This document shows, one piece after another, positions 36,834 to 46,159 of a stretch of DNA of 64,000 nt (within the stretch, counting starts at the first letter, position 1; each line of letters begins with the position of its first letter). The translations under genes and the position numbers were made by a program. Under the pieces are notes generated by a model. That model was not told the DNA's origin. It saw nothing but the letters and a program-made list of their open reading frames with translations, and ran no database searches. Source of the DNA: Anaerococcus mediterraneensis (GTDB lineage: Bacteria > Bacillota > Clostridia > Tissierellales > Peptoniphilaceae); the NCBI RefSeq assembly GCF_900128415.1, contig NZ_LT635772.1, positions 2,016,216-2,080,215 of the forward strand, read 5' to 3'.

Positions 36834-37240
36834 CAGTTTTGGTCTTTGACATAGGATGAGTAGGAGTCAAAAATCTTTGAAAAGCCTGATGATTTGAGGA
36901 CTTCCTTGACTACATCCTTGATTTCTGAGGTCTTGTGAATGTTATTATTGCCCGTATCATCAAAAAGTTTTTTGCTAACCTCTTTTAGGATCATGGCAAG
37001 GTCTGATGAGTTTAGTGGCATCTCTGACCTGTCGGCGGCATTGTTTATGGACCTGCCAATTTTTTCTTCGTTGTATTTTTCTAGTCTGCCAGATTTTTTG
37101 ACTACATACCTGTCCTTGCCAGCAAGCATAGCCATAATCTGATCAACTGGCAAATTCTCTACCATTTTTTGTAGGTCTACGTCAGCTATCTCGTGTTTTT
37201 TTAAAAAATCCTCTACAAGGTCTAAAATTTTCTCTGTCAT
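36833..37240 (-). CDS. Stand-alone ATP-cone domain protein
   Basis: 135 residues. After a helical N-terminus of about 45 residues, the segment RYVVKKSGRLEKYNEEKIGRSINNAAD...LNSSDLAMILKEVSKKL.. KTSEIKDVVKEVLKSSGFSKIFDSYSSYV fits the ATP-cone, the nucleotide-sensing domain of NrdR and ribonucleotide reductases. There is no zinc ribbon and no reductase domain here. Cotranscribed with rlmH. It may be a free nucleotide sensor or allosteric partner; no function is established. Confidence 0.7.
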   Translation of the reverse strand: MTEKILDLVEDFLKKHEIADVDLQKMVENLPVDQIMAMLAGKDRYVVKKSGRLEKYNEEKIGRSINNAADRSEMPLNSSDLAMILKEVSKKLFDDTGNNNIHKTSEIKDVVKEVLKSSGFSKIFDSYSSYVKDQN

Positions 37241-37274
37241 GATTTCTCCTTAAATTATTGTATGTTGTATATAA

Positions 37275-37304
37275 TATATACCCGTTTTGGCGCTAGATTA
37301 TCAA
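37275..37304 (-). promoter_or_regulatory. Promoter of the ATP-cone/rlmH operon
   Basis: Minus-strand TTGATA (37299-37304), 18-base spacer, TATATA (37275-37280). Confidence 0.45.
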
Positions 37305-37339
37305 GATTAAGGGCAGAAATAAACAAAGTCCACCTATCC

Positions 37340-37535
37340 CTAGTCTCGTGCGTACCCCTCCCTTATCTCGAGCATACCTCTCCCTTATCTCAAGCGTAGT
37401 CGAGAGATCTCATGAACATAGGGCTTTCCCTATAACTTATCCACCAAGGTCATCCCAAGCATTTTCTACGTCATCCCTAACGTTACCCTACGTCATCCCG
37501 AACGCATGTGATGGATCCCATGAACATAGGAAATA
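37340..37535. repeat. Interspersed repeat cluster
   Basis: Tandem pieces of CCCTTATCTCGAGC, GTCGAGAGATCTCATGAACATAGGG..TTCCCTATAAC and GTCATCCCGAACGCATGTGATGGATCCCATG. The last piece runs straight into the left end of the next large element. Confidence 0.65.
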
Positions 37536-37539
37536 TTCC

Positions 37540-38260
37540 TATAATCTTATTTCTTTATTTACTATTTTTTTGATCATTACAATTTTTTTGGATATTAACA
37601 TAATTCCTTCGTTCCAAGGGGAGACCCAAGGGGGCGGCAGATGCCCCCTCATCGGTCTCCCCTTATACCCCTCTACGTTTCACCCCCGTCTGCTCCTTAG
37701 GCGGAGTGCAGGATCAGTAGATTGCCTTTCGGCAATCCACTTATGGTAGGGGGATTCCTCTGTTTTTGTAGGATTTTTCTTTAAGTGATTTATAATCCCA
37801 AGCCCCTAAAAATCGCAAACTCGCTACGCTCAAACAGTGCGATTTTCTTAACGGGTCATGGAATTATAAATCTTGCTGATAATTTACATCTTGGTATAAA
37901 GAAAATCTTATTTTTTTATAAATTTTTAGAACTGATGTTCTGCTAGTCAAACGGTTTGCCAAAGGCAAACCTCCTTATCCCCCGAGAGGGGCCGCCTGGA
38001 GGGGGTAGCGTAAGGGGGCTAGGGGGAGCCGGTGGGGGAACATGCGGAACGTTCCCCTGGGCTCCCCCTGGAACGGAGTATTATATTAATAATCAAAAAT
38101 AGTTATAAAAAGAAAAAAATTAAAGATTCAAATAATAGGGTCATAGGAATAAACCCTATTTCTAGATCGCCCCTTAGGTCTCCCCTTTAACAGCGGGATA
38201 TGTAAATATGCAAAACAAATAAAAGATCAAGATATAATAAATACAAAAAAAAAAATTATA
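37540..38260. mobile_element. Modular hairpin-rich element, copy A
   Basis: Left end near ACATAATTCCTTCGTTCCAAGG (37600), matching inverted right end GGAACGGAGTATTATATTA (near 38068), then a second right-end module closing with AACAGCGGGATATGTAAATAT (38190). It contains hairpins AATCGCAAACTCGCTACGCT..GTGCGATTTT and GATTGCC..GGCAATC. No protein is encoded. Same family as copies B-F. Confidence 0.65.
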
Positions 38261-38301
38261 AGAGATATTTTATATTATCTTAAAAACTATTTTTATAAAG
38301 C

Positions 38302-38330
38302 AAAAAACACTCACAAGGAGTGTTTTTTTT
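38302..38330. terminator. Terminator downstream of groEL, bidirectional
   Basis: An 11-bp stem (AAAAAACACTC with GAGTGTTTTTT), 5-base loop, T-run on both strands. The 38331-38445 stretch before groEL is GC-rich repeat-like DNA with two TTCGCTGCGA units and no gene. Confidence 0.7.
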
Positions 38331-38445
38331 GCTTTCTCGCTTCGCTGCGAGGTGGTCTGCACGGGTCCTCCCAAAGGCTGGCTTTTCTTTCTCTCTTCGC
38401 TGCGAACCGCTCCGCGGGGCTCCTCTATGCGCCGGAGGGGCGAGT

Positions 38446-40074
<1,629 letters not shown>

Positions 40075-40359
40075 CTAGTCTTCTACTACTGCCAAAATAT
40101 CGTTGTATTTGACAACTATAAACTTTTCATCATCGAGTTTTACATCTGTGCCTGCGTATTGGGAATAAATCACCTTGTCGCCAACTTTGAGTGATCCCTT
40201 TTTCTTTTCATCATTTTCTATATCGCTAGAAATGGCTATGATCTCTGCGTATTGTGGTTTTTCTTGTGCGCTTTCTGGGAGAACTATCCCAGATGCTGTT
40301 GTTTTTTCTGCTTCAGCTTTTTTTATAACTACCCTATCACCGATTGGTTTTAAATTCAT
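40075..40359 (-). CDS. groES: Co-chaperonin GroES
   Basis: 94 residues, the usual size of the 10-kDa lid protein. Recognisable blocks are [21 protein letters not shown] (start and mobile loop), [19 protein letters not shown] and the end [10 protein letters not shown]. First gene of the groESL operon, with AGGAG before the start and a CIRCE operator upstream. Confidence 0.97.
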   Translation of the reverse strand: MNLKPIGDRVVIKKAEAEKTTASGIVLPESAQEKPQYAEIIAISSDIENDEKKKGSLKVGDKVIYSQYAGTDVKLDDEKFIVVKYNDILAVVED

Positions 40360-40379
40360 ATCATTCTCCTTTTTTATAT

Positions 40380-40406
40380 TTAGCAGTCGAGTGTATCGAG
40401 TGCTAA
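40380..40406 (-). promoter_or_regulatory. CIRCE operator (HrcA site)
   Basis: TTAGCAGTC-N9-GAGTGCTAA, one mismatch from TTAGCACTC-N9-GAGTGCTAA. It lies between the -10 box and groES, where HrcA represses chaperone operons in Firmicutes. Confidence 0.93.
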
Positions 40407-40415
40407 TGCCTACTT

Positions 40416-40445
40416 ATAATATACTAAGATGATTTTAATTTGCAA
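40416..40445 (-). promoter_or_regulatory. groESL promoter
   Basis: Minus-strand TTGCAA (40440-40445), 18-base spacer, TATTAT (40416-40421), directly upstream of the CIRCE site. Confidence 0.55.
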
Positions 40446-40478
40446 GATTTTTTTCAAAAATATGACAAAAACATTGTA

Positions 40479-40506
40479 TTTACCATTTTTTATCATGGAG
40501 TATAAT
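40479..40506 (+). promoter_or_regulatory. Promoter of the aminotransferase gene
   Basis: TTTACC (40479-40484), 16-base spacer, TATAAT (40501-40506), about 35 bases before the start codon. Confidence 0.45.
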
Positions 40507-40541
40507 AAAATAAAGTTGTTTTAAAATCAAAGGAGATAATT

Positions 40542-41762
40542 ATGATGCTAAATGACAAGGCAATCCTGCCTGAGGGCAAGGATTTAGCTTTTGAAATAAA
40601 TAACAAGGCCAATGCAGCCATAAAAAAATACGGACGAGATTCCGTCATCAATGCTGCCTTGGGGACCCTTGCCGATGATAAGGGCAAGCTCATAGCCCTT
40701 GATTCTTTTTATAATAGACTAGAAAAAATGGATAGGTCCCTCATAGCCTCCTACGCTCCTATAGAAGGAGAGAAGGACTTTAGGGAGGCAGTCCTAGCTA
40801 GCCTTTTTGAAGACCACAGGCCAAAAGCCTATATGCGAGTCATCTCTACGCCGGGTGGTACAGGGGCTATCAGGTCAGGGATTTTTTCCTATGTGGGAGA
40901 TGATGATTATGTCATCTGTCATGATTATTACTGGGCACCTTATGGGAAAATCTGCAAGGAATTTGGCAAAAATTTTAAAACCTACAATTTTTTTACAGAT
41001 GATTTTAGCTTTGATATAAAAGCATACAAAGACTGCCTGGACTTTGCCCTAGAAGGTAGGGACAGGGTCCTATCCCTGATAAACTCCCCAGGCAACAACC
41101 CAACCGGCTATTCCCTATCTGATGATGAGTGGGACCAGGTTTTAGACCTTGCCAAAGAAAAGGCAAGAGCTGGCAAAAAAATAATCCTCCTTGTGGATGT
41201 AGCCTATATAGAGTACGCAGGAGACGGAGACCAAAAGAAATTTTTCGAGAAATTTTCTGACCTGCCAGAAAATATTTTTGTAATAATTGCCTACTCTATG
41301 AGCAAGTCCCACACAGCCTATGGTCTCAGGTCAGGAGCTGCTATAGGGATTTCTTCAAAAAAGGAAATAGTAGATGAGTTTGAAAAATCCATTGCCCATT
41401 CTGCTAGGTGCAACTGGTCAAATGGAGTCCACGCCCCACAGAATATCCTTGCCGACCTAGAAAAGGATGAAAACAAGGATGAGTACGAAAAGGAACTCAT
41501 TTCCCTAAAAAATATGCTTAGGGACAGGGCTGATGTTTTTATAGACCAAGCCCAAAAACACAAAATTGATATGATCCCATATTTTGGTGGATTTTTTACC
41601 TTTATCCCTACTGATAGGGCCTTTGAGATTGCAGACAAACTAGAAAAAGAAAACATCTTTACAATCCCATCTAAAAAAGGTATCAGAGTGGCTATTTGTG
41701 CTACAAATAAAGATGATATAATAAAATTGGTAGAAAGAATTGCCTACTACCTAGGCAAATAA
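40542..41762 (+). CDS. Class I/II PLP-dependent aminotransferase
   Basis: 406 residues, fold type I. Conserved points: NSPGNNPTG (Asn in N-N-P-T-G binds the cofactor), VDVAY with Asp219, and AYSMSKSHTAYGLRSG with the probable PLP lysine Lys255 and an Arg after it. It resembles aspartate or aromatic amino acid aminotransferases of Firmicutes; substrate is not certain. GGAGA precedes the ATG. msrB follows after 12 bases and a small membrane protein after that, so a three-gene operon ending in a terminator is likely. Confidence 0.88.
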   Translation: MMLNDKAILPEGKDLAFEINNKANAAIKKYGRDSVINAALGTLADDKGKLIALDSFYNRLEKMDRSLIASYAPIEGEKDFREAVLASLFEDHRPKAYMRVISTPGGTGAIRSGIFSYVGDDDYVICHDYYWAPYGKICKEFGKNFKTYNFFTDDFSFDIKAYKDCLDFALEGRDRVLSLINSPGNNPTGYSLSDDEWDQVLDLAKEKARAGKKIILLVDVAYIEYAGDGDQKKFFEKFSDLPENIFVIIAYSMSKSHTAYGLRSGAAIGISSKKEIVDEFEKSIAHSARCNWSNGVHAPQNILADLEKDENKDEYEKELISLKNMLRDRADVFIDQAQKHKIDMIPYFGGFFTFIPTDRAFEIADKLEKENIFTIPSKKGIRVAICATNKDDIIKLVERIAYYLGK

Positions 41763-41774
41763 AAGAGGAAAAAT

Positions 41775-42215
41775 ATGACATACAAGAAAGAAGACCTAAA
41801 AAACAGACTGACAGATATCCAATACGAAGTCACCCAAAATTCTGGGACAGAAAGACCATTTTCATCAGAATATGACAATTTTTATGAAGAGGGGATCTAT
41901 GTTGACATAGTTTCTGGAGAGCCACTTTTCTCATCACTTGACAAATACGATGCCGGCTGCGGTTGGCCATCTTTTACAAAACCAATCGATGGGACAGGCT
42001 TGGTCGAAAAAGATGATTTCAAACTAGCCAGAAAAAGAATCGAGGTCAGAAGCAAGGAAGCTGACAGCCACCTAGGCCATGTTTTCCCAGATGGCCCAAA
42101 AGAGGCAACTGGCCTTAGGTATTGTATAAATGGAGCCAGCCTCAGATTTATACCAAAAGATGACCTAAAAAAAGAAGGCTACGAAGCCTACACCAAACTT
42201 TTTGAGGACAGATAA
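41775..42215 (+). CDS. msrB: Peptide-methionine (R)-S-oxide reductase
   Basis: 146 residues. Reduces methionine-R-sulfoxide in proteins. The motifs GCGWPSF (residues 61-67), [17 protein letters not shown] and [13 protein letters not shown] with the catalytic Cys117 are intact. The two zinc-binding C-x-x-C pairs of some MsrB proteins are missing, so it is the zinc-free type. No fused MsrA domain. Confidence 0.95.
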   Translation: MTYKKEDLKNRLTDIQYEVTQNSGTERPFSSEYDNFYEEGIYVDIVSGEPLFSSLDKYDAGCGWPSFTKPIDGTGLVEKDDFKLARKRIEVRSKEADSHLGHVFPDGPKEATGLRYCINGASLRFIPKDDLKKEGYEAYTKLFEDR

Positions 42216-42224
42216 GGAGTTATT

Positions 42225-42506
42225 ATGATAAGAACAAATCCTAAAAAAATCGCAATTATTTCAAGCCTTGTAGGCATCGGAGCCCTACTACTTTGTATCA
42301 TCCTAGACCTATCTTATCCAAACCCAGCCTTTTCCATCTTGGGTGTCATTGGTCTGATCGGAGTTTTCTTGGCAGCCTTCACCTACATTATCGTCTACAT
42401 CAGAGATGTAGCAGATGCCTACAAGAAAAAAGACAAGGTTACCCTTACATTCCTTGTCATTGTTGGCCTTATATTTGCAATTACTTATTATCTCAGACTT
42501 AGGTAA
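42225..42506 (+). CDS. Small three-helix membrane protein, unknown
   Basis: 93 residues with three hydrophobic helices (about 9-28, 33-58 and 72-90) and a short basic loop (DAYKKKDK). AAGGAG ribosome site; nine bases after msrB. Family not recognised; presumably cotranscribed with the aminotransferase and msrB. Confidence 0.7.
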   Translation: MIRTNPKKIAIISSLVGIGALLLCIILDLSYPNPAFSILGVIGLIGVFLAAFTYIIVYIRDVADAYKKKDKVTLTFLVIVGLIFAITYYLRLR

Positions 42507-42509
42507 AAA

Positions 42510-42551
42510 AAAGACCCGCCCAACTAGGATTCCTAGCTAGGTCGGGTCTTT
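42510..42551 (+). terminator. Terminator of the aminotransferase-msrB operon
   Basis: AAAGACCCG pairs with CGGGTCTTT, with an inner CTAGGA/TCCTAG stem. It also ends the convergent lipoprotein gene, whose stop codon overlaps the right arm. Confidence 0.8.
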
Positions 42552-43182
42552 ATTGGTTTTGCGCAAAAATTTCTTTGTCAGTTTGGTTATAGATTATAAA
42601 ACCTACAGTTTTCTCCCTATTTTCTTCTCCATTTTTGGCTATTTCTATGAGTCGTTCGTCTCTTTGGTCCAAATCTTTTATCAGAGTCCCTGGCCTATAG
42701 AGTAGGTATTTGCCATCAGGGTTGATCCCTAGGGCAAAGTCTACATTATAATATATGTCATCATGGGGGCCGACCTGGCTTGTGATTTTAAAATCTTTAA
42801 GCTTCATCTCGTAGGTATATTCGTCAATCATTTTTGTGATCTCAAAAGTTCCCTCAAATTTGGATGAATGGATCTCTTCTGCATGATAAAATATGGCTGC
42901 TGTGTCAGACAATTTGCCATCAAAGCCATCATCTTCTTTTTTGCCAAAATAGTCACCAGTAAAATATCCCCCATTTTCAAAAATTATCTTTGTATTTGCA
43001 CCATCTGTACTGTAGTTTCTGACAAGGTTCTGGCCCCTTAGCTTTTCTAGGAGAAAGTCTCTAATAGTCTCAAAATCTGGGCTCTCAGCCTGGCTTTGGA
43101 CTGACTCTTCCTTGCTAATCTCTTCTTCATTTGAGCAGGCTACCAAAAAAATTGCCAAAAAAATCAAAAAGATTTTTCTCAT
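42550..43182 (-). CDS. Lipoprotein, paralogue of the one at 58.3 kb
   Basis: 210 residues with a lipoprotein signal peptide ending LVAC. The mature part has a repeated-strand layout (FEGTFEITKMIDEYTYEMKLKDFKI, then KTVGFIIYNQTDKEIFA). The protein at 58278-59033 shows the same landmarks (CSGKFVIEEKIAEGIYKVSLKDYKI and TTGFVLYNKTQEKTFA), so the two are paralogues with low identity. Function unknown. Last gene of a four-gene operon; it overlaps the DUF4256 gene by four bases. Confidence 0.78.
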   Translation of the reverse strand: MRKIFLIFLAIFLVACSNEEEISKEESVQSQAESPDFETIRDFLLEKLRGQNLVRNYSTDGANTKIIFENGGYFTGDYFGKKEDDGFDGKLSDTAAIFYHAEEIHSSKFEGTFEITKMIDEYTYEMKLKDFKITSQVGPHDDIYYNVDFALGINPDGKYLLYRPGTLIKDLDQRDERLIEIAKNGEENREKTVGFIIYNQTDKEIFAQNQ

Positions 43183-43718
43183 ATTTTTATAAAGCCCCTA
43201 AAGGCCCTATTTTTATAATAAGAGTCTGCCCCATTGTGGAAGATAAAAATCCTCCCATATTTCATAGATCCAAAAAGGGCCCCGCCTTGGTTTCTGATAG
43301 ATTCTGGGGTCAAAATCCATGAGGATGATTTTGTATCGATCTCCTCTAGACCTGCAAGGGCTGTGTATTGGTCTTCATCCAAAATCCTAATCCCCATTTT
43401 TTCTGCCTGGGCCATAGCAGATGATGATGGAGGATTGGTTTTTCTAGCTGACCTTGCCTGTTCATCGTAGCAAATAGATCCCCTAGCTGATGGACTCTCT
43501 TTGCTCATATCTACATAAACAAGGCCCCTAAAAATATCTAGGTCAATCAGGTCTGGTTCCCCGCCGCTTTCTTCCATAGCCAAAACCGCCTTATAAAGGT
43601 CGAGGTTGCTTGTAAGCGAGCTTTCTACAAAATCCCATTTGATCGTCTTGTGCCTGTGCATATTGGCACCAAACCTATCTTCTAATATCTGCAAAAACTT
43701 TTTATCGATTTTTTCCAT
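43179..43718 (-). CDS. DUF4256 family protein
   Basis: 179 residues. The arrangement LEDRFGANMHRHKTIKW...MEESGGEPDLI...SPSARGSICYDEQA...SSSWILTPESIRNQGGALFG...IFIFHNGADSYYKNRAFRGF follows what I know of DUF4256 along its whole length. No function is known for the family. It overlaps both neighbours, so it is translationally coupled within the operon. Confidence 0.8.
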   Translation of the reverse strand: MEKIDKKFLQILEDRFGANMHRHKTIKWDFVESSLTSNLDLYKAVLAMEESGGEPDLIDLDIFRGLVYVDMSKESPSARGSICYDEQARSARKTNPPSSSAMAQAEKMGIRILDEDQYTALAGLEEIDTKSSSWILTPESIRNQGGALFGSMKYGRIFIFHNGADSYYKNRAFRGFIKI

Positions 43719-44019
43719 CCTTATCTCCCCTACTTTTTATCCCCTCTACCAAGTGACTAATAGCTGCCTTTGGGTTTACAAAAATCATCCTAGGCCCTGC
43801 ATACTTCATGACCTCTTTTATCTGAATTTTGTAGTCTTTTTTGTAGCAGCCAATCTGACAGTGGCCACAAAAGGGCTTGTCATCACCATGTGGGCAATGA
43901 TCAAGCCTTGTTTTAACATATTTTTTCAATTCTTCCTTTTCTATATGACCAGTATTTTTCTTGTAATAAATATCGATCATCTGGCTAACAAGGCCAAAGC
44001 CCCTGTCATTTTCTGCCAT
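43702..44019 (-). CDS. Nitrous oxide-stimulated promoter family protein (PF11756-like)
   Basis: 105 residues. CPHGDDKPFCGHCQIGCYKKD gives four clustered Cys and one His that look like a metal site. It is followed by IQIKEVMKYAGPRMIFVNPKAAISHL, the family's typical VM-x-YAGPRM block. The family is uncharacterised despite its name. It overlaps DUF4256 by 17 bases. Confidence 0.75.
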   Translation of the reverse strand: MAENDRGFGLVSQMIDIYYKKNTGHIEKEELKKYVKTRLDHCPHGDDKPFCGHCQIGCYKKDYKIQIKEVMKYAGPRMIFVNPKAAISHLVEGIKSRGDKDGKNR

Positions 44020-44277
44020 TTATAAATCCTTGATCTTGTCTATATCGTCAATGCCTGCTTCTTTTAGTAGGTCCAAAATAGCCTTGTTATTTTCTGCCAT
44101 ATCTTTGACTAAATCTTTTCCTACATCCTCTACAAAGTCTTTAGGACTTTCTTTTTTCTTTGGCTCGTCCACATAAAAAACCTTGCCAGTTTTTGGATCA
44201 AAGCCAACTGTCCCAGAAGTGTTTTCGCTTATATCTATATCGTCTCTGTCTTTATTGTCATTTTTTGATTCTAACAT
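44020..44277 (-). CDS. Small acidic protein, unknown
   Basis: 85 residues, mainly hydrophilic (Asp, Lys, Glu), with a short beta-like segment (GTVGFDPKTGKVFYVDEP) and a C-terminal helix (KDLVKDMAENNKAILDLLKEAG). GAGG precedes the ATG. First gene of the operon and directly abuts the next one. No family recognised. Confidence 0.65.
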   Translation of the reverse strand: MLESKNDNKDRDDIDISENTSGTVGFDPKTGKVFYVDEPKKKESPKDFVEDVGKDLVKDMAENNKAILDLLKEAGIDDIDKIKDL

Positions 44278-44333
44278 ATTTACCTCACTGTCCCCTATTT
44301 TAAAATCTTATCTTGGGGATTCTTTATACCTAT

Positions 44334-44362
44334 ATTATAATCTAAGCATAGGCTATTAGCAA
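44334..44362 (-). promoter_or_regulatory. Promoter of the DUF4256 operon
   Basis: Minus-strand TTGCTA (44357-44362), 17-base spacer, TATAAT (44334-44339). Confidence 0.5.
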
Positions 44363-44375
44363 TCAAAAACATTAG

Positions 44376-45047
44376 CTAGACTTTTACCCAGGATTTTTTC
44401 CCATCTCCAATACTGACAAAACGTCTTTTTTTAGACTGGCTTCCTATATAAGAAACCCAGGAATATCCCTCATTTTGGTAGATCCTGTCATAATAGATCA
44501 CCCCACCCGGTGGATAAATAGCGACAATCCCTCCTGACAAAGAGGGGCTTGTTCTGACATTGACATAGGCCTGGACAATAGCCTTGCCCAATTTTTCTAC
44601 AAAGGCAAAACTCTTTTCCTGGCCCACCGGTCTAAAATACCTCTCCTTATTTGATCTTTTCCTATCCAAAAAACGCCAAGACTCATTTATAGTCACAGAC
44701 CCATAGGAAAAATTACAATGAATAATCCTTTTTTGATCCAAAAATATCCCCGTATGGCCATAGCCACCTGCCGAATATCCCTCGTATCCCCTTATAAAAA
44801 TATCTCCCCTCCTGACCTTGTCAAAAGAATAAATCTCCCTCAAAGCCTGGCCATTTAACCTAAAAAGTCCCTCAGTATTTGAAATACTCGTCCCCTTTGG
44901 CAAAAATCCCCCAGCTATCAGAGAATAATAAACAAAGGATGAACAATCATAAAAACTTGGGCCCAGCCTAGCTGGATAGGCCATAGAATAAGAAACCCTA
45001 TTTACCTTAGATATGGCAAAATCTATCATTTTTTCTACACTAGCCAT
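44376..45047 (-). CDS. Peptidoglycan hydrolase: Amidase_5-type NlpC/P60-like domain plus SH3 domain
   Basis: 223 residues. The N-terminal domain has FYDCSSFVYYSLIAGGF (catalytic Cys35), RRGDIFIRGYEG..AGGYGHTGIFLD (His98) and IIHCNFSYG (His110), the layout of phage-type Amidase_5 endolysins. The C-terminal part is an SH3b domain (AYVNVRTSPSLSGG...GYSWVSYIG) for wall binding. There is no signal peptide, so release needs a holin or cell lysis, as with phage lysins. It follows the YvrJ-like gene after 35 bases, including a strong hairpin just before its AAGGAGG ribosome site. The operon promoter is the GGGACA-type one shared with DUF1659-DUF2922. No phage structural genes are near. Confidence 0.85.
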   Translation of the reverse strand: MASVEKMIDFAISKVNRVSYSMAYPARLGPSFYDCSSFVYYSLIAGGFLPKGTSISNTEGLFRLNGQALREIYSFDKVRRGDIFIRGYEGYSAGGYGHTGIFLDQKRIIHCNFSYGSVTINESWRFLDRKRSNKERYFRPVGQEKSFAFVEKLGKAIVQAYVNVRTSPSLSGGIVAIYPPGGVIYYDRIYQNEGYSWVSYIGSQSKKRRFVSIGDGKKSWVKV

Positions 45048-45058
45048 AAAACCTCCTT

Positions 45059-45077
45059 GGGCTGGGAAATCCCAGCC
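45059..45077 (-). promoter_or_regulatory. Hairpin just upstream of the lysin ribosome site
   Basis: GGCTGGG-ATTT-CCCAGCC on the minus strand directly precedes AAGGAGG. It may stabilise or attenuate lysin translation. On the plus strand it is followed by ACTTTTTATTTTTT and could terminate reverse transcripts. Confidence 0.5.
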
Positions 45078-45082
45078 ACTTT

Positions 45083-45232
45083 TTATTTTTTCATCTCATC
45101 TAGGATTTGATCGAGCTTGCCATTGATCTGTACTATGAGTATCAGATTCATAACTATAGGAAAGCCCACCTGTGAAATCAGTTCTACAATATCCATATTT
45201 TCTCGGGCAATATTTTTGAGCCTATCTCTCAT
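45083..45232 (-). CDS. yvrJ: YvrJ-family small membrane protein (holin-like peptide)
   Basis: 49 residues from the ATG at 45232; an ATG at 45196 giving 37 residues (starting MDIVELIS) is also possible. The pattern ELISQVGFPIVMNLILIVQINGKLDQI matches the YvrJ family: a Gly-Phe-Pro turn, one transmembrane helix and a G-K-L-D/E amphipathic end. It is first in the operon with the lysin. YvrJ proteins resemble BhlA/UviB holin-like peptides in size and layout, so pore formation for lysin release is inferred. The ribosome site for this start is weak. Confidence 0.75.
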   Translation of the reverse strand: MRDRLKNIARENMDIVELISQVGFPIVMNLILIVQINGKLDQILDEMKK

Positions 45233-45290
45233 AAAGATCAAGGTTCAAAAACCAACCTGGCAAATTGCTTGGCCAGGCAAGAAAGCTGCC

Positions 45291-45298
45291 CCTCCTTT
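45291..45298 (-). promoter_or_regulatory. Strong ribosome site without an obvious long gene in the YvrJ leader
   Basis: AAAGGAGG lies about 60 bases upstream of yvrJ. The first start after it is a TTG opening an 11-codon reading frame that stops before yvrJ, and a CCTGGC/GCCAGG hairpin overlaps. It may be a leader peptide or the relic of a lost gene, since the same position serves the DUF1659 gene in the sister operon. Confidence 0.4.
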
Positions 45299-45309
45299 CT
45301 TTTTTTATT

Positions 45310-45350
45310 AGCCGGCTACTTATAAATAGAAAAATGATAATAATTGTCCC
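45310..45350 (-). promoter_or_regulatory. GGGACA-N15-CTATTTATA promoter of the yvrJ-lysin operon
   Basis: Minus-strand GGGACA (45345-45350), exactly 15 bases, CTATTTATA (45321-45329), then AGTAGCCGGCTAA. The same arrangement with identical spacing precedes the DUF1659 gene at 52.6 kb. It does not fit the usual TTGACA/TATAAT pattern, which points to the alternative sigma factor encoded next door. Confidence 0.7.
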
Positions 45351-45547
45351 AGCCAAAAGCCCTATATATTTGTTGCTAAAAGCCTTTTAATTTTTTATAC
45401 CAAAGACCCCCTCCAAAATTATCCGATCTTTTATACCTCAAAATGATTTTAAAATAAAATCCCAAAGCCAAAAAGCTTTTTAGCTGATTAAACTTTTTCT
45501 AAATCTTGTATTAATATAGACTTAGCCGGTAAGAATAGGAGGAAAAT

Positions 45548-46060
45548 ATGAAAATCAATTTAGAAAATTCAGACAGAATTATAAATGACTACATGCCCCT
45601 AATACTGGCTGTAGTAAGGAGGTTTCCTGCCTTTGAAAAAGAGGAATCCATAGACGAAGCCAAAATGGTCCTCATAGATACGATCATGGACTACAAGGAG
45701 GAAAAGGGGGCCTTTGGCGCTTACCTCAAACTCAGACTCAATTACTACTTTTTCGACAAGGCCAAAAAACCAACCGCCACATCCCTAGACAAAGAAAATG
45801 GGGAAGGCGACAGTCTAATATCAACCCTAGAAGCAGATATAGACATAGAAAAAGAGTTTTTCACCAAAGAAAAATACCAAGACCTCTACCAAAAAATAAG
45901 AAAACTAAAAAAGAGAGACCAAAAAATAATAATAATGAAATACTTCCAAAATAAAACTAACACAGAGATAGGAGATGTCCTAAAAATATCAGAAAAAACC
46001 GTCAGAAATAGGCACAGCCAAATAATAAAAGAACTAAAAACCATGTTTTTGGATTCTTGA
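45548..46060 (+). CDS. Small sigma-70 family RNA polymerase sigma factor
   Basis: 170 residues with region 2 (IINDYMPLILAVVRRFPAFEKEESIDEAKMVLIDTI.DYKEEKGAFGAYLKLRL) and region 4 (KIRKLKKRDQKIIIMKYFQNKTNTEIGDVLKISEKTVRNRHSQIIKELK, helix-turn-helix); region 3 is short. AGGAGG lies seven bases before the ATG. It is divergent from yvrJ and the lysin and the only such factor in the window, so it is the natural candidate to read the shared GGGACA promoter. Its own upstream DNA has no GGGACA box but does have TTTTTCTAAAT and an AGCCGGTAA block near the start, similar to the block after the shared promoters. An anti-sigma factor is not evident. Confidence 0.85.
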   Translation: MKINLENSDRIINDYMPLILAVVRRFPAFEKEESIDEAKMVLIDTIMDYKEEKGAFGAYLKLRLNYYFFDKAKKPTATSLDKENGEGDSLISTLEADIDIEKEFFTKEKYQDLYQKIRKLKKRDQKIIIMKYFQNKTNTEIGDVLKISEKTVRNRHSQIIKELKTMFLDS

Positions 46061-46159
46061 TTTTTTTATCCAAGATAAAGTAATAGATAATTGTTATTCC
46101 CTCTAAAAACCGATTTTCCCCTAGCAAAAAATCCCCACTCTTATCCTAAAATCCAACAT

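Noticed and set aside
44376..46060. Prophage remnant around the lysin
   Set aside because: No integrase, portal, capsid, tail or terminase gene is present, and the promoter is shared with a non-phage operon.
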